Assembly: GCA_034401135.1 (NCBI GenBank)
Contig: JAWZSP010000006.1
Coordinates: forward strand, 1,054,001-1,118,000
Direction: 5' to 3'
Length of the DNA: 64,000 nt
DNA from: Volutella citrinella
Taxonomy: Eukaryota > Ascomycota > Sordariomycetes > Hypocreales > Nectriaceae
Positions within the stretch are counted from its first letter, which is position 1. Every line of letters begins with the position of its first letter. The notes beneath the pieces were generated by a model that was given only the letters and a program-made list of their open reading frames with translations, was not told the origin of the DNA and did no database searches. Position numbers and translations under genes: made by a program. Shown one piece after another: positions 42,501 to 53,734 of this stretch.

Positions 42501-45027
42501 CCCTCGAGAATGCGGACCAAGTTCCCACTCAAGCGCTTGTATTCGTCCATCCTTGACACCGAGCAGTTCAAAAGTGTCAGTGATCTTTTCTGCTCGACAC
42601 TGCAAGTTTCTTCTGCAAATTTGGAGCATCTTGTGACTGAACTTCGTTATCTCCGATCCCACAAGATTGACGATCCTGAGCATGTCACAGAACTCTATGA
42701 GTGGCTCCATCGTTGCTCATCTTTGAATCCAGAGAATCAACTCAAGTAAGAATTGTTTCTCCTTTTTTTCCATCCATCCTAGGGTCTACATACTGAAAGC
42801 TTTGACAGGAGCAAGTTCCAGGACGACGCAATCATATTCGTCAAGACCAGCGGCCAGAAGCAATGGTTCGGAGTGAATGAATGCCTCTGGACAAGCAAGA
42901 CTAGCATCGACGGGAAAGTCATACTACAACCCCACTATCCCCAGTTGAAAAACTTTTTTGTCGGGAAACTAGGCGTGAAATCATTGACGCTGCAAATGGT
43001 GTACGACGACCTGAAGGACGGATCCGCAAAGAAAGGGGCGGCGGATATCAAGAACACGCTTCTTGTTTTCAACGACTTTCTTGAATCGGACACGAAGCAG
43101 CTCGATCCTGAGCCTATTCTCAAAGCGTCCATTTTCCCTGTCGCGTATCCAGATGGTGGAACAAGGCTCGTACCCGCCAAGACGGAGTTTGCAATTGGTG
43201 ATCGCGAATACTTGACGAATGATTTCAAACGTCTCGTCAAGATGCTCGATTTTGACCTCAGCACCGTCCGACGCCTCAAAACATTCTTCCAGTGGGCGAG
43301 ACTTGAGCAGCGGTATTTGTCCGTCTCGGTCAACTCAATCACCGCAGTTTCTCAAGGCTCAACTGGACCTGTTTCGAGGACAAACCGTTATGTGAGCAGG
43401 AAGGCGCACTTTCTTCTCAGGTGAGACACATAAATCGTTGGGTTACAGGGTATACACTGCTGACAAAACATGTAGGTTTGCTGCCACATTTGGCAGTCCA
43501 AGATATGACAACGATGCCGAAGGGCTTTATGAGCTGCTTCGTGCATGTTCAGTTCGGGAGGCGGACAAGATATCATTGAAGCTTGCCATCCAGCAAGATG
43601 GCAAGCGCCATGAGATTGAAACCTCTGCTGAGACGGAACATATCGATGAAAGCCAGTCTGGACTTACAATATTTGTGCCTAAGGATAAAAAGGCACAATC
43701 GAGATGCTTGAGCTTGTCTTTGCCGGAGAAGCTCTCCAACTGGATACTGAGAGACCCGGCCAAGGAAGGGTCAAGGCGGGTTGATGGTGATGCACTTCGT
43801 GCTCTTCAGATCATTCTTGCAACCGAGGGTTTCGTGCTTCGTGAATCAATGGACCACCTGGGACTCGTCCAGATTCCAATCCCAAATAAGGATGCTGAAG
43901 AGGATGCAGAAGTTAGCGAAGAAGACGAAATTTCAGCTGATGGCTCACTCGGCCATGCTGATGCGATACCAGCTCGACGGCACTCCGCTCATCCTGCCAC
44001 AACCTCTCCACCCATCCATACGGTGGTATCGGAATCCGCATCAAGCATTGGAGTGCGGCAGTATGTTGAAGAAACAGTTTCGCAGCAAGGTCACTTTGCT
44101 CGCCAAGCTTCTCCGCGTGTCCTTACGCAGGCCACCGGGGCTCATCAACACCCATCACCTTTTACCCACCCCTCGGTCTCTTCAACTCCAGCGCTAAACC
44201 CTGTGCCAATTTTCACCGAAAGTGATCGAGATTATCAGGCTCTCTTGATGAGAGTGGTCACAGCCGCTCGAGCTGCCAGATTCCCTGAGCAAGGCCCCTT
44301 CGATCTAAGTAGCCTACGCGGCGCACTGCCCGATATCAACGACAATCACGTCGAGAGTTACGACGGGGCAGATGTCGTTACAAGGTTTCGATCAGCGAAT
44401 CAGTTGGAGCGGGATAAGAAGGTCGGGGCTGCTGGCGAGCTTTACGTAAGTGCATCGTGCGGAGAGAATACTCGTGTGATACTGACACATCCGTAGGTAT
44501 TCGAGCTCCTAGCTCACCTGGATCTTCCCGATTGGGCTCGAGAGAACTGGCAGAGCACCATTCGAACTTATGTCAGGAGTCATCCTGATTACACGAGCAT
44601 CGAGGCGTGGACTAGCCGAGAGACAGCTGATCTCGTGTATAGCGACACTGAAGGTAGCCTCACAGGCATACTCATCAGCCATGGCTATCTCGATGAGGAG
44701 CATTGGCAAAACGCGAAGCCTAAATACTTCATTGAAGTGAAGAGCACCACTGGGCCATGCCATACGCCTTTCTATATGAGCCGCAACCAGTACAACCTTG
44801 TAAGTCACTCCTGCGGATGGCTGGGCTCGAGTACTCATTTTCTTCTTTAGATGAGGCGACTGCATAGTAGCAACGATAAGTCCGAGGTATACATGATTCT
44901 ACGCGTGTTCTGGCTCAACAGCGGCAGAATCGGGATGCGTGTCTATCTGGATCCGGAGCAGTTGAGGCAAAATGGGCAGCTGTTGTTTACGGGACAGACG
45001 TGGTGTGTGGTCCCTCAAGCAGGATGA
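39529..45027 (+). CDS. Giant GHKL ATPase with NO VEIN-type (DUF3883) C-terminus
   Basis: Eight exons, 39529-39707, 39765-40617, 40670-42351, 42407-42745, 42809-43420, 43476-44445, 44497-44799 and 44851-45027, give 1704 aa; all junctions are GT-AG and in phase. The N-terminus is a histidine-kinase/HSP90-like ATPase of the sacsin/NOV type: FELLQNCDD (N box, residues 74-82), NEDGF (G1, about 114-118), and GYIGAKGIGFKSVF (G2, about 137-150), followed by FLIHSDFDTNASREG across intron 2. The centre (400-1380) is a long alpha/beta region without named domains, then a Ser/Pro/His-rich linker. The C-terminus (about 1540-1704) matches the protein NO VEIN C-terminal domain, with YFIEVKSTTG and YNLMRRL. 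The E-V-K core resembles PD-(D/E)xK nucleases. It neighbours two NLR genes. Biological role unknown; stress or non-self response is inference. Confidence 0.88.
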
Positions 45028-47304
45028 TTATTGGGCGGGTCGAGAGTCTTTATGTTTCGTTGTGTGTAATCAACTTTCTTGACAATGCGTATTAGTCTGC
45101 CATGACAGGGCACGTCTACTATTTGCATGCAGATGCCAGCTTAGTGCGAGCATAAAACTTGTACATCTAGTGCAAATGTGTATACAACTGGATCACAGGC
45201 CTTGCCTCTATCACTCACTACAGTAAGCATATAATAATACACGTTCAGAATTAAAGTATTAGTTCTCCAACACTAGCTACTTGAGCGCGCACAACCTGGA
45301 TATACGCAAGCTTATATAAAGTACCCGCGTCTACGCACGTATGCGTAAAGTCGAAACCCGGCCGTACCAAGTTGAGACGGTGCAACATCGCGATCTGCTG
45401 GTGTAGGCGACTATTGATTCAAACCAAGTATAGTATGTATAAAATCGCCTTTTAGGCCTGCTGCGACACAACTAATCTCACTTCAAATCGCAAAGTTCAT
45501 CCATTCCATTATTTTATTGCATTATACCGAGTAGGCCAACGAGCTCTCGAAAACCAGTGGCCCCAGCGATATTTTGCTGTTCTGGCCAACACACAGACCC
45601 GCGTCGGCTGGTTGATTTAGGCCGACTCAACCAACCCCACCATTCCGACTCAGCTGTTTGTCTGTGAGTCAGTCCTGCCTCATTATCTTGGTGTAATCCC
45701 TCACACTGTACCCCAATAGTAAACCCTCCGTAGCCACTCTACGACTATTGACTACTTGTCTCTGTTTCTCCTGTAACCTTGATTGCCGCTCCTTATTCTC
45801 AACGTCGCTGCATATTGCAAAGTGTGGGCAGCTCTTTACAACGGGACCTAGCATTCCGCCTGATCCGGAGATAACCATTGTTGGCCATGACAAGCTAAAT
45901 ATTGCCGGCTTAAATATCAATGTTTCAATAGTTCGAACAGTTAGGTTCAAACAGGATTAGCCGGGGGCTGCAGCTCGGCAGCGGATTTAGACACCGAGAT
46001 GGTTGCAATTATTGGGCTTCGGCTGATGTTCTGCTGCCGTGAAACTGGCAGTTACCATCCAACCGTGGCAGGCCCACATTCACATCATTTCAGCCAGACG
46101 AGGAGTGCCTGCGGCGGGACTGCTTGCCTTCACCATATTGTGGAGCCGGAATCGAAAGTGGTGGCAGGACGTGTTCCAATAGACACCTGGAGTATGCAGG
46201 CCAAGTGCTGTGGCTTGCTTAAGCCAGGTTCAGTACACTAACTCAGTAACTGCACAGTGGTGAGACTTTGAACATGGTTGATCGATTCCTAGACTCTGCC
46301 ATATTCTTGCTGCGGCTATGGAGAAGCATTCGATTGAGCATAGTGCTGTTCTCTTTCCGCAATCACGCCGCGCTCGAGGAAGCTGTGCAATTCATCAAGG
46401 GAATGAAAGATGCTGCGCGTCAAGATGGGGAGCCATACATCGTCGCCATAAAATGTGGTACAACGCGCCCTTCTGGCACCATCAGAAGCCTCGGTGAGCT
46501 TCGTCCCAGACGCAAAGTCCAATGCTCGTCACTAATTCCTCAGTTTTCAATCTTGCTTCCATCATCACCTTTGCCAACGATGACGATCGAGTCTATTTCG
46601 TCAAAAAACGATCCGGTACACCAGCATCTCGTCGCGTTTGTCAAGGACAAGTTGTTCAAGGACATCCTTGTGCTCGACTTTATGGACGGCGTCGCGGATG
46701 TCGGGATCAAGGCGGAAGACTGTTAGACCGTCGCTCGCCATCGGGAGATGGGAGCCGGTCGATACTGGGGGCTGTCCGTACGTGTTTGTGCGCCTCATCG
46801 GTATGGGCAGGGCTTGGGCACCAATGAGCAGATTGGGCGCAGGTCGTGCAGAGACAGAGACAAGGGCATCTTGGCATGGGCAACAACTTATGAGAACCGC
46901 CGGTATTGGAAGATAAATATTCCGGTACGAGACTTCAGTACGTTATACATTACCAGCTTCCTGACACGCGTTGGGCACCCTCCGGACTCCAGAGAGCCGA
47001 AGGAGTTGATGCATCGGTCGTCAAGAATATGAGAATGCCACCATTTCGACAAAAGTTTGGGTTCCATGGTTAGAAAACAATCGCCCGGATCGCTGTAATT
47101 TCGTGTAGATTTCCATGTTACTGCCTGGCACAGCCTCAAGCCACAATTACAATATTGTGTAACCATTCTGCAGCCTCGTCTCTCACCACCCCGCACCCAG
47201 CTGACTCCGCCCGCATCCATCTGCTGACTGCATCTCAAAACTCTCATCCATCACATTACCTTGTTTAGGCTGCTTCACCCTTCACTACGGTCGTGCAACT
47301 CGCT
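45028..47304. other. Intergenic region, A/T-rich, possible gene debris
   Basis: A 2.3-kb region between the GHKL/NOV gene and the HeLo-NLR gene. The part 45030-45560 is visibly A/T-richer than the flanking genes. Frames such as 46268-46726 (152 codons, MNMVDRFLDSAIFLLRLW at its start) have protein-like segments (EEAVQFIKGMKDAARQDGEP) but no complete domain and no matching exons that I could join. They may be remnants of a decayed gene. Confidence 0.35.
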
Positions 47305-50300
47305 ATGGAAGCTGCCGGGCTTGGTCTCGGAGTGGTTGGCGCTGCTAGCGCGGTGACATCCCTCCGCGAGGCCACGGCCATCTACGGCTCCTACAAAAAT
47401 GCAGCATCTGAGGCTCGACCTCACCAGCTGAAGAATGTCGCCGCCCCGATCCTGCTGCGGCAGTGGTGTGAAAGCGTTGGATACGGCGAGAACCAGCTTC
47501 AGGAGCCCCATCACCCCAACCTCGATAACCCCAACCTGCGAGAAGTCGTTGACAATATTGTCAAGTGTCTTCGGGAGCTGGACCTCAAGGATCATGAGGG
47601 AATCAGGCCGATCGCTCGGACCGTCACCGGGTCATCCGGCGATCCACAGTCGCGACAACATGGCCCGCGGTCGATGTCTCGAAGTGCAAGACTGGCATGG
47701 GCGTGGCAGAACAAAGCAAAAGTTTCGTACCGGACACAGAACGCTGCGGAGCTGCTACAGTCTCTGCGGGATCTGGTGCCACCCCTGGAGCAGGAAACTC
47801 CCCTTCAGAGTGATTCCAATATTGGTAAATATACAACTGCGGCTAAAGCAGTGCCGAATTACACTAATGGGATTCGAAAAATGCAGAACCACAGCTGAAC
47901 CAAGCTGTAGCCTCCCTACTAAATCATATGAACAGAGCTGCTATCGAGCGTCGCCGAGGTATGACCACGCACACACGCGTCTCTGCAACCCGCTAACTCA
48001 TGGGCCAAGACGAATTCAAATCCGAGCTTTCACATTGGCTTGGGACTACCTCGACCCCAGACTTGTTTGGGACGTTTTTTGAGAAGCGTCTGGAAGACAC
48101 TTGTGACTGGATATTCCAACGCGACGAGTACCGAGAATGGGACAGTCCTGAATCGCCGAGGGCTAAGTCTCTCTGGATTCACGGGCCTGCTGGTTACGGC
48201 AAAACTATTTTATGCACCAAAATAATCGAACGGCTCCAGGCCAGCGGTGCACAGATGGCCTATCACTTCTTCTCATCTGATTCAGAAGACCGTGCAGACC
48301 CCTTCATCATTATTCGGGTCTGGATTCACACTATGATTACGCAGAGCAAGGATGTCTTCGACTTGGCCTATGCAAAGTGGGAGATGAATGAACGTCGCCC
48401 TGCTTCGCAAAGCGTCATCAAAGATCTCTTCAAGAATATGTTGAGAATTGAGCCAAACTGCGTTTTTCTGGTAGATGGTCTCGACGAATGCGCTGGGATG
48501 GGCCTCGACTGGAAGACCAGCCACCATGCATCATTATCAGACTTCTTCTCGCTTCTCAGCGACTCCTTTTCCACATCCTTGTCTTCCAGGTTTTGTATCA
48601 TAAGTCGCGAGGAGCCCGAGATTCGAGCAGGGCTCCGCCTAGGCGAGACCAATGGATCATGGGCCCTTCTTGATTGCGCCATTGCCTCAGCTGACGTCAA
48701 AGCCGATGCGATGTCTTTCGCACGAAACATGGTAGGCCGCAGGCTAAAGACGAAAAGCAAGGAGCTACAAGAGGAACTCTCAAGCCAAATTGTTGACCGT
48801 TTCGACGCTATGTTTCTGGGCATGCGCATCTTGGAGGGGCATCTCAAGAGCTGGAAGAGCAAGGAAGCGCTTGCCCGAACCATTGATCAAGCACCTACCC
48901 ATCTACACGACATTTACGACCGGAACTGGGCGAGAATTACAGGACTACCAGAGGCTGAGCGGGATCGGACATTTGCCATCTTTAGATGGGTTACCTTCGC
49001 AAAGCGTCCATTGACGGTCCTCGAGGTCACAGAAGCTCTCATCATTTCAGACGAGGAATCAGGAATGTCACTGGATGACCTTCCAGAGGAAATCAGTGAC
49101 GACTACATTGAATCCGAGATAATAGAACCGTGTGGACCATTGATTGAAATCCGCGGCCACGACCCGGACCCTGGAATACGCACTGTTCATCTAACGCATT
49201 TTTCAGTCAAGGAGTACATTCTTTGTCACGAAATATCTTCCAACGGCCAGCTCATTTCCAACGAGAATCTTCGTCGGAGGCATGAAGCTACAGAGAACAA
49301 TGTTCTTGCTTTAGCCTGTCTCCGACTCTTCAGTCTCGGTCCAGAGGAGGGCAACAACAGCGACAACAGCGACGAGAAGCCCACCACGATGCAAAATATC
49401 AGAAATTATGCAATCGTGTCCTGGTACCAGCATATAATGCCAGAGGGCCAACATATTGAACAGGTCATTGGCCTGACCAACGCGTTATTCGCCCAAGGGA
49501 ATCCAAGCTGGGAGCTGTGGAGGGAAGCAACAGAAGAACTCGCGATACCATGGTCACTAAGCTTCCCTGGTGAGATCCTTGATGCGAGCAAGTTATTTTA
49601 CGCGTCGGCTTGCGGATTGATTGACACAGTGAACTTTCTGGTCGACGAGGACGGGGTGGATGTGAATCATGTGGATAATTCCCAGAGATCGGCACTTCTC
49701 GCTGCAGCCGCAACCGGAAGCCTCGGAATAGTCAAAAGTCTCATACAACGAGGCGCGGATGTGAACAAGGCAGGTCTCTGGCTAGTAACACCTTTAAACA
49801 TCGCTGCCGTGAGTGGCCATGCCGAAACCTGCAGACATTTATTGCAAGTCGGTGCAGATGCCAATATGGCTGATGAAGGCGGCAATACACCACTTCATTG
49901 GGCATCACACTCGGGCCACGCAGAAGTCGTTCGGGTACTTTTGGAGACAGGATCAGACCCCAATACCACCGATGCCAGAGGATTCACGCCGCTTTTGAGT
50001 GCGTCGAGAAATGGACGTTTGGACGCGGCCAAGTTGCTTCTGAAAGGAGGATCTGATCCGAACACTACCGACAAAGATGGATTGGCACCACTGGCCGTAG
50101 CCTCGGCATTGGGTCACGTGGAGGTCGTCACGCTGTTGTTGGACCAAGGAGCTGATCTGCAGGGTTCAGAAGCTAACGGAATTGGAGCGATTCATTTTGC
50201 CTCGGTATCCGGCCATGTCGAGGTCGTCAGGCTGCTGTTGGAAAGAGGATGCGATAGAAATACTATACACGGACATACCCCGATGCACTATGCCGCGGGC

Positions 50301-51086
50301 AATGGCCACGCCGAGGTGGTAGAGCTCCTCTTACGCAAAGGATCCAACCCAAACACTACCGACAAAGATGGATTGGCGCCACTGGTCGCAGCCTCGGCAT
50401 CCGGCCACGTGGAGGTCGTCAGGCTGTTGTTGGACCATGGAGCTGATCTGCAGGGTTCAGAAGCCAACCGAATGGGAGCGATTCATTTTGCCTCACGGAT
50501 CGGCCATGTCGAGGTCGTTCGGCTACTGCTAGAAAGAGGGTGTGATCCAAACACTGCCGACAGAGAAGGATACACGGCGATGCACGTTGCCGCGGACAAT
50601 GGCCACGCCGAGGTGGTTGAGCTCCTCTTACGGAAAGGATCCAACCCAAACACTACCACACGGGAGGGCTGGACACCGCTGCTATTCGCTTCGGGCAGTG
50701 GGCATCTGGGTGTCGTCCAACTTTTGCTGGGAGGCGGAGCGAACATCTCAGCTACCGGAGAGCACGGATGTTCATCCCTAGCCCTTGCCTCCCTCTTAGG
50801 CCTCCTCGATGTTGTACGGCTTTTGATTGAGGGGGGGGCCAACGTAAACGCTCCAGGAGCCAGTGAACCTCAGCCTCTGGCAGTTGCCTCGACAAGCGGA
50901 CACTTGGAGATTGTCCAGTTGTTAATAGATAGTGGAGCCAGCCTATCGACTCGAGACATTGACGGAATGACGCCACTGCACTATGCTTCCCGCATGGTAC
51001 ACGCCAAGATTCTTCGGTTGTTTGGGCAAGGGGCAAATAGTCACGCCCTGGACAAGTTCGGATCGACTCTATTGCATCAGGCGTGA
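47305..51086 (+). CDS. NOD-like receptor: HeLo-like domain, NACHT, ankyrin repeats
   Basis: Three exons, 47305-47824, 47887-47958 and 48010-51086, give 1222 aa. Residues 1-195 look like a HeLo (prion-inhibition and propagation) domain: MEAAGLGLGVVGAASAVTSL, later VVDNIVKCLRELD and LNQAVASLLNHMNRAAIERR. In HET-S-type proteins this domain becomes a membrane-disrupting death effector. The NACHT module follows, with P-loop GPAGYGKT (256-263), Walker B VFLVDGLDECAG (about 355) and a winged-helix-like region. From about residue 745 there are roughly 14 ankyrin repeats, several nearly identical at DNA level. The stop at 51084-51086 falls inside a repeat; one base further the ankyrin sequence continues in another frame (RFGSLRACKVLLEMGAD), pointing to a one-base deletion. 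So this is a truncated or pseudogenised receptor, or a sequence error. Fungal NLRs of this type act in allorecognition or immunity. Confidence 0.85.
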
Positions 51087-52015
51087 GGTTTGGCAGCCTG
51101 AGAGCGTGCAAGGTACTTTTGGAGATGGGGGCAGACATCGATACCCCTGCGACAACCTCGAAGACGACGCTTCATGTGACGGCTCACGTAGGTGGCCGGA
51201 AGCGAAAAAGAGGGCTTAGAAGAGAAGAAGAAGGTTGACTCGTACAGAATTGAGATAGCTAGCCTCCACCCTTCGCGGCACACTGGGTTCGTAGGTGGAA
51301 CCTAGTGTGCAATATGAAGGTGTTGAGAAGTCTGAGGAGCTAGCTGTGCGGGGCAGGCTGCCGAAGGCCAAGATCCTCCACCATCACGTGACCCGTGACA
51401 CTTCATCGTGCGTGCGAGGGTGGCCTGTTCGATATGGTCAACTTCCTTCTCGCACTTCCCAATATTCACCCTGACAAGCCCGACGCCCTGGGCTGCACGC
51501 CTCTCGTTGAAGCTTCTCGCTGCGGCCACACTGAGATTGTCCAGACTCTGCTAGCCGACCCGCGCGTCTCTGCTTCCACTGCCGACTTGTACGGGTCAAC
51601 GGCGCTGCTCGCTGCGGTCCGTAACGGCCATGCCAAGACTGTGCACACACTTCTCGGTGCGTATCATGGGTGCCTGTTCAGCACAGACAGTCTTGGTCGA
51701 TCGCCTCTCTGGTGGGCTCGAAGGCGAGGAAATATCGAAATGGTCCAGACTCTGGAACAATATGCCAAATGCCACGATATTGCCGACGAGGTCGAAGAGA
51801 TCGACTAGCTGCCCACAACGGCCAGTCTCGAGCCGTTCGACTATGATTGGGGGTCTTGCGATGCGTGCTTGATCTGTTTCCAAGGTCCTGCAGTGGGGTA
51901 CCAGTGTGAAGAAGGTTGCCCTGTTGACTTTGCGCTCTGTCTAGAGTGTTGGAAAGCGGGTGTCAGGTGTCTTGATGCATCCCATACTTTGGTAAAGCGG
52001 ACAAATTCAAAGTAG
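51087..52015 (+). pseudogene. C-terminal remnant of the NLR: ankyrins plus ZZ-like zinc finger
   Basis: Directly after the stop of the NLR gene the shifted frame codes RFGSLRACKVLLEMGADIDT and TTLHVTAHVGG, then ends in a Lys/Arg/Glu stretch (stop near 51237). From 51395 a frame resumes with three or four ankyrin repeats (TLHRACEGGLFDMVNFLL, GCTPLVEASRCGHTEIVQTL, ALLAAVRNGHAKTVHTLL). It is interrupted by TAG at 51806-51808 and continues in the same frame to a TAG at 52013-52015 with a ZZ-type Cys pattern (CDACLICF, YQCEEGC, ALCLECW, DASHTLVKR). NLRs ending in ankyrins plus such a zinc finger occur in fungi, so this is most simply the lost C-terminus of the preceding receptor, or of a second broken one. 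It could still be an independent small gene if the TAG is spliced out. Confidence 0.6.
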
Positions 52016-53734
52016 CATTCTGCGATAGAAGGAATCAGTACTATAGAAGACTATCAGAGGTTAAACCGTGACTTTTTCCGGTCATCCTGTTGCATCTCAA
52101 TGATATCAGGCGATATTACATGAATGGGAGTGAACTTGGATCCTTCCACTATTCAACCATTTGTCGCATCCAGGGTCAAGAATCCGCCCCACCATCGTGA
52201 TGGGGGCTCAAATACTAATGATAAACTTATACCTAGACTCTATGGAAGATAGTCAACAAGCCCGTGCAACACACAGCCTGATATATACACAATAGAAACC
52301 ACAGCAAATTTCACAGTAGATGTCATACCCAACATCTCAACCACAGTGTTAGTCCGTAATGAGTCACAATTAGCATTTGACAGATGCAGCAAATGGCGGC
52401 CTTCCTGTCCATCAAGGTCTCTGCACCAACAAAGGTTGTAGGAAGGTTGCGATGAACCTGCAGCACTTCAGAGTTTCCAACCTTTGTGGCCGCAGGCGCA
52501 AGGACAAAGTTATCCACGCCGGATGACCCAACGCCGGGCTTGCGCCAGCTATATCATGATGCCTTTCCCCCAGCTCGTCAAGCAAGCAGCCAAGCAAGCC
52601 AACGCCCGCACACACACACACACTTCTCCCGCCTGCCATCACCCAACGACCTCGAGATGCCACTAATCAACGCTCCCTTTATCTCTGAAGAGGGTCTTCT
52701 CTCAGAGAAAACGATCAACTTTAAGCTGCCGGCTAAAAGCCCGAACCATACCTAGACTCTATGCACATGCACATATTCTAGGCAATCAATGGAGGCGCAG
52801 GCGGCAATGTCCAACCTACAACCAACAGTGCAGAGTACGTGATTCATGTCAACGATTCACGGCCATGCACGATTCCCGCCTTCTTCCAATTCCAATTTTG
52901 ATCATCGACCAATAGAATTTCGTTTGAATCGTCTTTTGGCACCAGTGGTATGCATCGCGACTGCTGCACCTCGAATGCATAGGGCACAAGTGGACTTACA
53001 CCGGTGGACCTGCCTGAAATCAAACGGAGAAACATTTCAGGACAAATATCAGGCTGTAGTGTCCCATCTCGAAACGCTTGAGACTCGGCCATATCCACTT
53101 AGTGAAGAAGCTCCCCTATCTGATGCCCAAGTTTAATTTCCGCTAGCGGCTAGCCGAGCTACGAGCTACAGAAGGAACTTTTTTGCTTGATGGAACCATC
53201 CAGCAGAGAGATTTACGGTCATCCATGGCTTACCCACCCAAGTATTCCAATATTCTCTTCAAGAATCTGGAACGTTACAAAAGCCATAATGTCTAAAACC
53301 AGTTCGGCATCCAACGAACCAATTCAAGAGCCATTAGCAATTGTTTGACTCGAGTCTAGAGTTTCTAAAGTGGCCAAGGTTGAAGAGGACGTACCCTAGG
53401 GGGCTAATATGGATCCGATATGAGGGACACGTCACTTGTACATACTCGAGCCCTAAACGAGGCGACGAGGAATCTCTCCAGTCATACAGTGCAAAAAAGA
53501 AAAGAGCCCTAGAGCATATATAAACATCACAATAATTCTATCTATACGCCGTTAGATATCGACTGCTGTCTCTATCTCATTCCGTCGCGAGGTCCACCTA
53601 TGATAAGAAGATCAGGGGCTCATCTATTGGCTATGCTAAAAAAAAATTGACAAAACGCCTTGTAAGAACCAAGTAGCCAAGTAGTGCGACTCCACACTCT
53701 AGCCACTCTTAGACTCTGAAAGACACGTACAAAT
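52016..53734. other. Intergenic region with a 16-bp direct repeat
   Basis: A 1.7-kb region between the NLR remnant and the 3' end of the opposite-strand NLR. The 16-mer ATACCTAGACTCTATG occurs at 52229-52244 and again at 52748-52763. A CA-repeat lies at about 52609-52622. No convincing gene. Confidence 0.45.

Noticed and set aside
45669..45960. Possible transposase fragment in the A/T-rich spacer
   Set aside because: Frames on both strands are about 70-93 codons without a catalytic motif, and I found no terminal inverted repeats.
47435..48082. A 215-codon frame overlapping the HeLo-NLR start
   Set aside because: It is a different frame of the same exons; the spliced HeLo reading is coherent and continues into the NACHT domain.
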